Shown: positions 7,959 to 14,506 of the stretch, piece by piece
Numbering within the stretch: the first letter of the stretch is position 1
How the letters are laid out: the number at the start of each line of letters is the position of its first letter
Assembly (NCBI GenBank): GCA_016839865.1
Contig: JAEOTN010000161.1
Coordinates: forward strand, 1 to 25,097
Source of the DNA: Promethearchaeota archaeon
GTDB taxonomy: Archaea; Asgardarchaeota; Lokiarchaeia; Sigynarchaeales; MK-D1
DNA: 25,097 bases
Reading direction: 5' to 3'
Translations under genes and position numbers: made by a program
The notes under the pieces: model-generated
Seen by the model: only the letters and a program-made list of their open reading frames with translations
Told to the model about the DNA's origin: nothing
The model's database searches: none

Positions 7959-8047
7959 CAATAAAAGGAAAATCCCACGCAATTTCTAGTACAGTAGAAA
8001 TTTCTAGTAACACTTGTTCTATTATATAGAATTTAATGGGATATATC
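7959..8047. promoter_or_regulatory. Divergent promoter and operator-like repeats, radical SAM (-) and 153-residue gene (+)
   Basis: A minus-strand TATA-like CCTTTTATTG (7968-7959) serves the radical SAM gene. Plus-strand TATA-like boxes TTATATAG (8022-8029) and ATATATC (8041-8047) serve the rightward gene. Between them the direct repeat AATTTCTAGTA occurs at 7981-7991 and 7999-8009 (18-bp period), and ATTTCTA (7982-7988) is inverted as TAGAAAT (7995-8001). A shared regulator binding here is plausible but unproven. Confidence 0.35.
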
Positions 8048-8101
8048 ATATGTTTTAGCTAATGACGCTTTTTGTTTTACTGTCTTGGGGACGTTTCGAG
8101 T

Positions 8102-8563
8102 ATGTCCCGCAAGAAACGACGCTCTAATAATCGAAAAGCAAAGAAACAAAAAAAATATTCTTATCTTTTTCACATCTCTACTCAACCACGAAAGTTCTTA
8201 CAGCCGTATAGGACTTCCTTTTGTTATGATTCAGAAGAAGATCGAGCCCAAGCACTGTTGTTTTTATGTCCTCGTGAAGAAATTAAAAATTGGATGGATT
8301 GGGTATCTAGCAAAAGTCGAGAAAAATCTCTATATAAAAAACTTTGTCAAGGAGGTTATATGACTCTATATGTCCATGTAGTTCGTGTTTACATACCCGA
8401 TTTGATAATCCCCTTTCCACGATATGGGAATGAATTTGTTATAAAAGACCGGCTTCGTCCCCGTGCTATTGTTCCTATTCGGTTCTATTATCACAAAAAA
8501 ATCAATATCTCCAAACTCAATTCCACCCTAAAGAGACTCAATGATGTTAAAGTGAAGGTTTAG
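8102..8563 (+). CDS. Basic 153-residue protein, unknown function
   Basis: I take the ATG at 8102; a TTG at 8072 would add ten residues with no better support. The first 18 residues are very basic (MSRKKRRSNNRKAKKQKK). The core reads YLFHIST, then CYDSEEDRAQALLFLCPREE, then YVHVVRV and GNEFVIKDRLRPRAIVP. A His early, a middle segment with aligned acidic and hydrophobic residues, and a late Glu (His24, Glu111) loosely recall small ADP-ribosyltransferase-fold proteins. This is only a resemblance, and I do not assign that function. The basic start suggests nucleic-acid contact. It lies 45 nt upstream of the BtrH_N-like gene on the same strand and diverges from the radical SAM gene. Confidence 0.55.
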   Translation: MSRKKRRSNNRKAKKQKKYSYLFHISTQPRKFLQPYRTSFCYDSEEDRAQALLFLCPREEIKNWMDWVSSKSREKSLYKKLCQGGYMTLYVHVVRVYIPDLIIPFPRYGNEFVIKDRLRPRAIVPIRFYYHKKINISKLNSTLKRLNDVKVKV

Positions 8564-8573
8564 AAACTTAGCG

Positions 8574-8608
8574 AGTATATTTTTATTTCCATAAATCGAT
8601 CGATCGAT
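8574..8608 (+). promoter_or_regulatory. TATA-like box and 14-bp palindrome before the BtrH_N-like gene
   Basis: AGTATATTTTT at about 8574-8584 is TATA-like and predicts a start near 8605, giving a nearly leaderless message from the ATG at 8609. The 14-bp perfect palindrome ATCGATCGATCGAT (8595-8608) ends exactly at that ATG and contains two GATC sites. It could be an operator. A separate promoter here would let the gene be made independently of its upstream neighbour. Confidence 0.35.
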
Positions 8609-9556
8609 ATGCGGCTTGAAAACTTACAGTTTACCATGATGAATGCGAATTTCATGGGGGCACTTCACGGAATTGCGAAGTATTATGGATTTCAATATAG
8701 CCAACAATGGTTACTAGGTGGTTCTGGTCACGCATTTTTAATGAATATACATTTAGAACTGTGTCCAAGTGGTCCGTATGTGATTAATCTCGATCCGATA
8801 TTCGATTGCGGCAAAAATCTAGGATTACAATTTGAACCTGTTGGGTTCCTAGGAGGGAAGTTAACTCCCGAAATCTTAACTCCGCATGAAGAAAAATTAC
8901 GGAATTACATGGATCAGGGTATCCCCGTCATAATTCAGAACATGGATAACCAAATCATGGTAGGATATGATGAAACTGGTTTTATCTTAGATCCTACTTA
9001 CGAAGGTTCAGAAGAATATTTCCCCCCAAAATTGTCCTTTGGATCATGGAAAGAATATGGGGATGAAGTACATTCATTTGCTGTAGCAGTAAAAAAAATC
9101 AAACCGGAACACCCGAAGATAGTTATTGGAGATTCTTTAGATTTGGCTATCAAATTATTGAAAAACGAGTATCCGCAACATGAACCGCATGAAGGCAAGT
9201 ACTATTATGCAACAGGCTTCAAAGCGTATGACTACTGGTTGGATTACCTAGACAAAAATGACGGAAACAATCATGGCCATTATTGGAATGGTACGGTCTG
9301 GATGGAATGTAGAAGACACGCTGCGATGTATTTCAGAGATTTACCATACTATGAAGATGCCGTAGCTAAAGACAATGAAGAAATGAAATTGATAAAAATC
9401 CTTGACAAAAAGTATACTGAAATTGCTGATTTGTTGAATAAAGCACGAATAAAAGAGCTAGGTCAAAAAAAGAAATCTAAATTTATCAAAAAAGCCAGAG
9501 CGATTGAAGAATCAAGCTTAGAAGATATAATAGCACTCCGCAATCGTCTTATTTGA
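8609..9556 (+). CDS. BtrH_N-like (papain-like fold) protein, probable acyltransferase/peptidase relative
   Basis: The 315-residue protein begins with a segment resembling the BtrH N-terminal/C39-like fold. Residues 12-45 contain ALHGIAKYYGF, YSQQWLLGGSGHAF and hydrophobic strands, and residues 93-150 contain an internal VIIQNMDNQIMVGYDE block and LDPTYEG. In butirosin biosynthesis BtrH transfers an acyl chain from a carrier protein; many relatives are uncharacterised. By eye, the family's catalytic Cys (CxSxAL) aligns with Asn14 (NFMGAL), so this copy may lack the nucleophile. The C-terminal third is charged and helical (LNKARIKELGQKKKSKF), unlike BtrH. Family call is moderate; function is not assigned. 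It follows the basic 153-residue gene by 45 nt. Confidence 0.5.
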   Translation: MRLENLQFTMMNANFMGALHGIAKYYGFQYSQQWLLGGSGHAFLMNIHLELCPSGPYVINLDPIFDCGKNLGLQFEPVGFLGGKLTPEILTPHEEKLRNYMDQGIPVIIQNMDNQIMVGYDETGFILDPTYEGSEEYFPPKLSFGSWKEYGDEVHSFAVAVKKIKPEHPKIVIGDSLDLAIKLLKNEYPQHEPHEGKYYYATGFKAYDYWLDYLDKNDGNNHGHYWNGTVWMECRRHAAMYFRDLPYYEDAVAKDNEEMKLIKILDKKYTEIADLLNKARIKELGQKKKSKFIKKARAIEESSLEDIIALRNRLI

Positions 9557-9595
9557 TCTTTCCACCCTTTTTTTTATCTATATTTTTACCCTAGT
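9557..9595 (+). terminator. T-rich tract after the BtrH_N-like gene
   Basis: TTTCCACCCTTTTTTTTATC followed by TATATTTTTACC forms an oligo-T termination region. It separates this gene from the EF-1alpha transcription unit. Confidence 0.4.
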
Positions 9596-9596
9596 A

Positions 9597-9720
9597 CTTT
9601 ATATGGAATTGTGCTAGCTTTAATCTACCCATTGCTGAAAATTAGCGATTTGGATCGTTCTTTTCCGCAAAATTCTTAAAAAAGGATGTATACAAAAATG
9701 CAATAGTCTGTAGAAGACTA
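9597..9720 (+). promoter_or_regulatory. EF-1alpha promoter region with leader hairpin
   Basis: Two TATA-like boxes are possible: CTTTATATGG (9597-9606) and TTCTTAAAAAAGG (about 9672-9684). The latter predicts a start near 9704, just where a 6-bp hairpin TAGTCT-gtaga-AGACTA (9704-9720) begins, 37 nt before the ATG. I cannot choose between them by sequence. No Shine-Dalgarno site is present before the ATG at 9757. Confidence 0.3.
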
Positions 9721-9756
9721 AAGCAAAAACTAAATTTACTACCTTAGTTGGTTATT

Positions 9757-11112
9757 ATGAGTAAAAAAGAGAAACCTCACATGAATCTCGTCGTCATCGG
9801 TCATATTGACCATGGCAAGAGCACTCTCATGGGCCACGTATTGGTTGCGGCCGGTGCCGTAACAGATCGTGAGGCTCGAGAGTTGGAAAAACTAGCACAA
9901 GAGCTAGATCGTGAATCCTGGAAGTATGCGTTCTTCTTTGACGCATTAGCCGAAGAACGAAAGCGTGGTATTACCATAGATTTGACGTTCCGAAAGTTTC
10001 CAACGAAAAAATTTGAGTGGACCATCATTGATGCTCCAGGTCACGCAGACTTCGTTAAGAACATGATTACAGGCGCATCCCAAGCGGATGCTGCCATTCT
10101 CGTCGTATCCGGTAAAAAAGGTGAATTTGAGTCCGGAATTAGCGACATCGGTCAAACCCGAGAACATGCTTTCTTGGCAAAGACCTTAGGTGTCAAACAA
10201 ATCGTCGTTGCTGTAAACAAGGCAGATGACAACTCATGGGCTTATAAAGAAGACCGATATGAAGAAGTAAAAGCAGAAACTACAAAACTTTTAAAAATCG
10301 TCGGTTACAAGACTGATGATATTCACTTCGTTCCTGTATCCGCCCTTGAGGGTGATAATTTAGTTGATCGTTCAACAAATATGGATTGGTATAAAGGACC
10401 TATCTTATTCGAAGCATTGGACTTGTTTACGCTTCCTGAAAAACCAACCAATAAAGACCTTCGACTTCCTGTTCAGGATGTCTACAAGATCAAAGGTGCT
10501 GGTGTAGTACCTGTTGGTCGAGTTGAAACCGGAAAAATGAAGGTTGGAGACAAAGTTCTAGTTAATCCGGGTGAGTTCGTTGGTGAAGTTCGATCTATTG
10601 AAATGCACCACGAAAGTCAAAATGAGGCAATTCCTGGAGATAACATTGGATTCAACGTTCGAGGTGCTACTATTAAAGACTTCCACCGTGGAGATGTCGT
10701 TACTCATGAAGGTAAACCATGCAATATAGTAATTCCAGGTCAAACAATATCTGCCCAAATAATCGTTATCTACCACCCAACTGCAATTGCTGTGGGCTAT
10801 ACTCCAGTAGTGCACTCCCACACCCTCCAGATTGCATTTAAATTCGTTGAATTATCCAAGAAATTGGATCCGCGAAATGGACAGGTGATGGAAGAGAATC
10901 CACAGTTCTTAAAGAAAAACGATGTCGCTATTGTAAAACTCTCACCTATCAAGAAAGCGTGTGTTGAGAAATATAAGGATTATCCAGAGCTTGGACGACT
11001 TGCAGTTCGAGATATGGCACGAACCGTTTGTGTTGGTGTCATTTTAGATGTCGGTAAAGCACCAAAAGCACCAAAAGCAACAAAAGCGCCAAAAGCAACT
11101 AAAGCAAAGTAA
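9757..11112 (+). CDS. tuf: Translation elongation factor 1-alpha (aEF1A)
   Basis: This GTPase delivers aminoacyl-tRNA to the ribosome. From the ATG at 9757 it has 451 residues (a TTG three codons upstream is less likely). G1 is GHIDHGKS (15-22), the switch region includes ERKRGITID (67-75), G3 is DAPGH (92-96), G4 is NKAD (154-157) and G5 is SAL (195-197). Domains 2 and 3 follow (VGRVETGKMKVGD, then the ELGRLAVRDM block near 411). Two positions differ from the common consensus: DAPGHAD rather than DAPGHRD and NKAD rather than NKMD. The last 18 residues (434-451) are a Lys-Ala-Pro/Thr repeat absent from typical archaeal EF1A, which ends near here. CGT/CGA and GGT codons are common, in keeping with a highly expressed gene. 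Confidence 0.96.
   Translation: MSKKEKPHMNLVVIGHIDHGKSTLMGHVLVAAGAVTDREARELEKLAQELDRESWKYAFFFDALAEERKRGITIDLTFRKFPTKKFEWTIIDAPGHADFVKNMITGASQADAAILVVSGKKGEFESGISDIGQTREHAFLAKTLGVKQIVVAVNKADDNSWAYKEDRYEEVKAETTKLLKIVGYKTDDIHFVPVSALEGDNLVDRSTNMDWYKGPILFEALDLFTLPEKPTNKDLRLPVQDVYKIKGAGVVPVGRVETGKMKVGDKVLVNPGEFVGEVRSIEMHHESQNEAIPGDNIGFNVRGATIKDFHRGDVVTHEGKPCNIVIPGQTISAQIIVIYHPTAIAVGYTPVVHSHTLQIAFKFVELSKKLDPRNGQVMEENPQFLKKNDVAIVKLSPIKKACVEKYKDYPELGRLAVRDMARTVCVGVILDVGKAPKAPKATKAPKATKAK
11056..11109 (+). repeat. Tandem 9-bp repeat encoding the Lys-Ala-Pro tail of EF-1alpha
   Basis: Units of AAAGCACCA and near-identical variants (CCA/ACA/ACT in the third codon) repeat about six times. They encode KAP or KAT triplets from residue 434 to the stop. 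Copy number is likely to vary between strains by slippage. Confidence 0.8.
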
Positions 11113-11152
11113 ACAATTTTTCATCACTTTTTTCTTTCGTTTTTTGTTTCAA
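11113..11152 (+). terminator. T-rich tract after EF-1alpha
   Basis: Within 40 nt of the stop there are four T runs (AATTTTTCATC, CTTTTTTC, CGTTTTTTG, GTTTC). This is a strong oligo-T termination region suitable for a highly transcribed gene. Confidence 0.5.
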
Positions 11153-11242
11153 TTCAAGTGGTATATAGGTTAAGCTCGTTTTCTCCCATAATCCTCCCAT
11201 TATCAAGCCAATCCTCACAATTATATACTCAAACTACCTAAA

Positions 11243-11250
11243 TGTATATA
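11243..11250 (+). promoter_or_regulatory. TATA-like box for the flavoprotein gene
   Basis: TGTATATAG at about 11243-11251 predicts a start near 11273. That lies after the TTG at 11253 and before the ATG at 11292, which supports the ATG as the true start. Confidence 0.45.
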
Positions 11251-11291
11251 GTTTGTTAGTTCCGTTTTGGAATCTAATAAGGCGATCTCAC

Positions 11292-12701
11292 ATGAGTGAT
11301 TTAGAATCTGATGAATTATGGGATTATATCGTAATAGGTGGTGGTCTCACCGGGCTTGGAATGGCTGCGTTACTTTCTTTTGAGGGATCAAAAGTATTAT
11401 TGCTTGAAAAGGAATCGGAGGTAGGAGGACGCTCTCGAACCAGTAAAAATAATGGATTCATTCTAGATGAACATCCCTTCCATTTAATGAAATTTGGGTG
11501 GAAAAATCCTTTAAACGATGTTCTACGTGCAATGAAAGACGAGAATTATAAACGTGTTCAAATTCATCCCGTACGCCACTACCATCTATATATCGGTCCT
11601 AAAGAGACTAAAAAACTAAAACCAAACCTATACGAACAGTCTAAATTGAGATATTTCAAGGAGGGATGGATATCCGTTCCTAGAAATATTAATCAGATGA
11701 GAAAAAGTGACTTTTTTGGTGTTTGGAAACTAATACGTATTTTTACGAGTGGTTTCAAATGCACTTATGAGGAAATGCGGGATAAATCCCTCCAAGAGTT
11801 TAATGAAACTAAAAAAATGAATGAGACTTCAGCCCACTATTTAAAACTTGCAGCAGGAGTTTTAATGTATTGCCCTTACCCTGAGCTTGTTTCAGCAGGG
11901 GAGGTTCTTCGTGCTATTAAATGGAGCTCAAAACAACCTGTTCTTTTCGGCTATCCGGAAGGGGGATGGCAAACAATCATAGATCGATTTGTTGAGATCA
12001 TCAATCGAAATGGAAAGGTATTGACTAACTGTGAATCCAAACACCTGAAGTTTTCGGAAAATGAAAACAACCGCATCGAATCGAATGCTGTACTTACTTC
12101 TTTAGGAGAATTCAAAGCAAAACAATTCATTGTGGCTATTCCTCCAAAACGAATCACGCCTTTATTTGAAGAAAATGGACAAAACTTTCTAGATCCTAAC
12201 GTACGAACATTTTTTGATAAATTAACACCTACTTGTGGAATTTCTTTGGACATTGCATGTTCTAAACGTCCTTACAAAGGACGTAGTTTGCTATATATCG
12301 AGAATCCGGATGCATATGGTATCTTTATTTCAAATATCGAACCATCCATAGCTCCTTCCAAAAAGCTATTGATGACCGTATTTTCCCCACTCCATCCTGA
12401 AAAAATTGAAAATACAGAATTTATTGAGAATAGGATCGTAGATCTTAAAGAACGTATCTATTCTATGTATCCAAAATTGAAGGATAATATTGATTTTGAG
12501 CGTGTTCGTGTAATCAAGCGGGTAGATACAGCTTTTATTAGCACAGAGCAGTATAAAGATATTCGTCCAAGAACACAAGTCCCTGGTATTGATAACTGTT
12601 ACCTTGTTGGAGACTACATCTCAGCTTATGGTTGGGGTGAAGATATTGGATATAACTCAATTTGGGAAGCATATCGCGTTCTTAAAGAGAAAAAAAAGTA
12701 A
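11292..12701 (+). CDS. FAD-dependent oxidoreductase of the phytoene desaturase/amine oxidase type
   Basis: From the ATG at 11292 the protein has 469 residues. An N-terminal Rossmann FAD-binding fold is clear: DYIVIGGGLTGLGMAALL (11-28), LLLEKESEVGGRSRT (36-50). The family's YPEGGWQTIIDRF (221-233) and a C-terminal FAD-contacting YLVGDYISAYGWGEDIGYNS follow. Relatives desaturate or isomerise isoprenoids (CrtI), oxidise protoporphyrinogen or act on amines; the COG1233 subgroup fits best. No signal peptide is present. No carotenoid or quinone pathway genes lie nearby, so the substrate is open. The gene stands alone with its own TATA-like box and a downstream hairpin. Confidence 0.83.
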   Translation: MSDLESDELWDYIVIGGGLTGLGMAALLSFEGSKVLLLEKESEVGGRSRTSKNNGFILDEHPFHLMKFGWKNPLNDVLRAMKDENYKRVQIHPVRHYHLYIGPKETKKLKPNLYEQSKLRYFKEGWISVPRNINQMRKSDFFGVWKLIRIFTSGFKCTYEEMRDKSLQEFNETKKMNETSAHYLKLAAGVLMYCPYPELVSAGEVLRAIKWSSKQPVLFGYPEGGWQTIIDRFVEIINRNGKVLTNCESKHLKFSENENNRIESNAVLTSLGEFKAKQFIVAIPPKRITPLFEENGQNFLDPNVRTFFDKLTPTCGISLDIACSKRPYKGRSLLYIENPDAYGIFISNIEPSIAPSKKLLMTVFSPLHPEKIENTEFIENRIVDLKERIYSMYPKLKDNIDFERVRVIKRVDTAFISTEQYKDIRPRTQVPGIDNCYLVGDYISAYGWGEDIGYNSIWEAYRVLKEKKK

Positions 12702-12753
12702 TTTCCCAATTTTTTAATTTATCGATTTTGAGTATCTTTCTTCCCCCTTCATC

Positions 12754-12774
12754 TGATTCAACCCTGTTGAATCA
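12754..12774. terminator. Perfect 9-bp hairpin between convergent genes
   Basis: TGATTCAAC (12754-12762) and GTTGAATCA (12766-12774) are perfect inverted copies around CCT. The element lies between the flavoprotein (+) and the RNase III-like gene (-), which converge here. Both sides are T-rich or A-rich. A bidirectional 3'-end signal is the simplest reading; a protein-binding palindrome is the alternative. Confidence 0.45.
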
Positions 12775-12787
12775 ATTATAAACAGCA

Positions 12788-13219
12788 TCAACTCTTGAAA
12801 TATAAAGATTTTATGAATGAAAGCAATTCAGTTATCGCACTTATATCTGCATCTCGCTTCATTTGAGTGTTTAGCCAAGGGAATGGTTTTTTCTGGAATC
12901 CTTGTTGAACTTTCTCCACTAATTCAGATATGCTTATTTTTTCCTGTAAATACGCATAAGCTATTACGGCTTCAGCACTATCTGCAATAGAATGAGCCTT
13001 TGCTCTAGTTTTTGCCAGATATCGCAACCCTGACATTTTCATAGATTCGGACAAGACCGTAGCATTAATTTTTTCTCCCGTAGGTTGATTGATAAATAAG
13101 GATTCTGCAAGGGAATATACCATATTAATAATTTCGTCTCCCAATTTTGCTAATCCTTTATCTTTTGCAGCAATTTCGATGGAATCAATACCTACAAGAA
13201 TCTTGGAATATTTACTCAA
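12788..13219 (-). CDS. Small RNase III-fold protein (Mini-III-like), no dsRNA-binding domain
   Basis: The 143-residue protein matches the RNase III catalytic-domain pattern. KGLAKLGDEIINMVYSLAES (21-40) parallels ERLEFLGDAVL, and AHSIADSAEAVIAYAYLQ (75-92) parallels the second signature DxxEAxxAAxYL. The metal-binding Asp28, Asp80 and Glu83 are in place, but the Glu of the LE pair in the first motif is replaced (Ala/Lys). There is no C-terminal dsRNA-binding domain, as in bacterial Mini-III, which trims 23S rRNA. A role in rRNA or other RNA processing is inferred. The start is TTG at 13219, with a further in-frame TTG at 13225. A TATA-like TTTATATATAG at 13244-13234 is close to both, so the exact start is uncertain. 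Confidence 0.6.
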   Translation of the reverse strand: MSKYSKILVGIDSIEIAAKDKGLAKLGDEIINMVYSLAESLFINQPTGEKINATVLSESMKMSGLRYLAKTRAKAHSIADSAEAVIAYAYLQEKISISELVEKVQQGFQKKPFPWLNTQMKRDADISAITELLSFIKSLYFKS

Positions 13220-13233
13220 ACTTCAAATGACCT

Positions 13234-13244
13234 CTATATATAAA
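13234..13244 (-). promoter_or_regulatory. TATA-like box for the RNase III-like gene
   Basis: On the minus strand the sequence reads TTTATATATAG, a near-ideal archaeal TATA box. Its short distance to the TTG at 13219 implies a leaderless or nearly leaderless message, or a slightly later start. Confidence 0.45.
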
Positions 13245-13329
13245 TGACCAAATCCCTCAATTAATTCCTTTGGTGCAGTAATTTTGTTATAAACAGTGAA
13301 TTAAAAATAGGAAAATTCCTCTTACGAGT

Positions 13330-13719
13330 ATGAAAAAAATTTATCTTAGAACTTTAATCAGTACTGGTCTTGGAGTAGTTCTTGGTGTTATATGTATATT
13401 GGGAGTGCGTACTCGAATGCCATTAAATCCAGAACCAAATGCGACGATCTATCTACTTGGTGCTTGGTATAACCGACTTATAATGGGGATTATAATAGGT
13501 CTTGCAGGTGGAATTCATATTTTTCAGAAAAAATACCGCATTTTCGAATCAGTATTGAGAGGGCTCTTCATAGGGGCATTAATTTCGGTTAGTTTCGCAT
13601 TCCTTCAACAAGTAATCACAGTGACCTATTTTGTTGCAGGACTTGCATATGGAATAATAATAGATGTGGTTTCTACTTTAATTATTAAGAAATTAGATGA
13701 TAAGAAGAAAATATCTTAG
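13330..13719 (+). CDS. Small membrane protein with about four helices, unknown function
   Basis: The 129-residue protein has hydrophobic helices near residues 8-26, 46-62, 74-95 and 98-118, and a basic tail (KKLDDKKKIS). Glycine-rich segments (GLGVVLGVICILGV, GIIIGLAGG) suggest tightly packed helices. Nothing marks an enzyme or transporter. Its TAG stop overlaps the TAA of the convergent Rpo11 gene by four bases (13716-13719). I do not recognise the family. Confidence 0.6.
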   Translation: MKKIYLRTLISTGLGVVLGVICILGVRTRMPLNPEPNATIYLLGAWYNRLIMGIIIGLAGGIHIFQKKYRIFESVLRGLFIGALISVSFAFLQQVITVTYFVAGLAYGIIIDVVSTLIIKKLDDKKKIS

Positions 13720-14120
13720 AATTCAACTTTAAAAGCTTCTTGAATAGCTTTTAATTCATTATCAATTTTTTTACATGAATTTTGCAGGATCTTCTTGACA
13801 GAAACGGCTCCATCTGTAATAATAGTCATAATGGGATTTTCTAAACTAGTTTTCTTATATGCAGCATATTCTACTCCTTTTTCCTTAAGGAGGATATTCG
13901 TTAGGAAATTTAAGAAACCATGGGAAGCATCAATAAATTCAATACGATAGGAATTGTTCTTTTGTTCAATCAATCGTGCTTTTAGATGTTTATAATCCTT
14001 TAATTCTTCCTCTTCTTCTTCTTCTTCAAGCAATAATTCGTCTTCAGAATTTTCTTCTGATTCTTCTTCAATTTCCTCAGTTTCTGGTTGGTTTGATTTT
14101 TCGTCTAGCATATTACCCAT
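13716..14120 (-). CDS. rpo11: DNA-directed RNA polymerase subunit Rpo11 (RpoL) with acidic N-terminal extension
   Basis: The C-terminal 85 residues match archaeal Rpo11/eukaryotic Rpb11: RIEFIDASHGFLNFLTNILL, then GVEYAAYKKTSLENPIMTI, then a long terminal helix. Rpo11 pairs with Rpo3 to nucleate RNA polymerase assembly. Rpo11 normally has about 90-100 residues, but this protein has 134 from the ATG at 14120 (131 from the ATG at 14111). The extra N-terminal part is a Glu/Asp/Ser-rich stretch with a run of eight Glu before KDYKHLK. The first in-frame start is TTG at 14141; the ATGs are likelier. It is the last gene of the Csl4 cluster, an arrangement in which csl4 and rpoL are neighbours in many archaea. 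Confidence 0.88.
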   Translation of the reverse strand: MGNMLDEKSNQPETEEIEEESEENSEDELLLEEEEEEEELKDYKHLKARLIEQKNNSYRIEFIDASHGFLNFLTNILLKEKGVEYAAYKKTSLENPIMTIITDGAVSVKKILQNSCKKIDNELKAIQEAFKVEF

Positions 14121-14166
14121 AACTCGTGAATATAGTATCAACTACACAGTAGTAGACAAAGAGGTT

Positions 14167-14478
14167 TTACGTTTCCTCAAATTTTAATTTTTTCAATTTT
14201 AATTTAAGATCAATCTCTGCTTCATCTGGTTGTGAAGTAGGTGTAATTTTCTCTTGTTGAGAGGGAAGAAGCGTATTATGGAGCTTTTTGAGCTTTTGTA
14301 GTGTAATTTTTATATTTTCGGGGGAACCCACAAGTGTTAACTCTAGTTTTCCAGAAGGATTGAGTTTTGCAGTGAGATTGGAATACATTTTTTTCCTTCT
14401 CACCAATTCCAAGAATTCCTCAGCTTCCGCAATTTCTATAAAATTGAATATTATCTTCTTTTTGGAATGTTTTGCCAT
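14167..14478 (-). CDS. 103-residue protein between Csl4 and Rpo11, unknown function
   Basis: The protein starts with ATG and reads KKIIFNFIEIAEAEEFLELV (7-26), then strands LTAKLNPSGKLELTLVGS, then a helix ENIKITLQKLKKLHNTLL, and a charged Pro/Lys/Glu tail. The beta-alpha-beta-beta-alpha order suggests a small ferredoxin-like alpha/beta domain, but I recognise no family. It lies 28 nt after csl4 and 46 nt before rpo11 on the same strand, so it is probably co-transcribed with exosome and RNA polymerase subunits. A role in RNA metabolism is inferred from position only. Confidence 0.6.
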   Translation of the reverse strand: MAKHSKKKIIFNFIEIAEAEEFLELVRRKKMYSNLTAKLNPSGKLELTLVGSPENIKITLQKLKKLHNTLLPSQQEKITPTSQPDEAEIDLKLKLKKLKFEET

Positions 14479-14506
14479 AATTTCAACTCCAAATTGAACT
14501 GTAAAC

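Noticed and set aside
323..8036. 15-mer TTATATAGAATTTAA occurs at 323-337 and 8022-8036
   Set aside because: All A/T but for one G; in such AT-rich DNA a chance match of this length within 25 kb is expected.
9801..10821. Several minus-strand open frames within EF-1alpha
   Set aside because: They mirror the codon pattern of the strongly conserved plus-strand gene and have no independent support.
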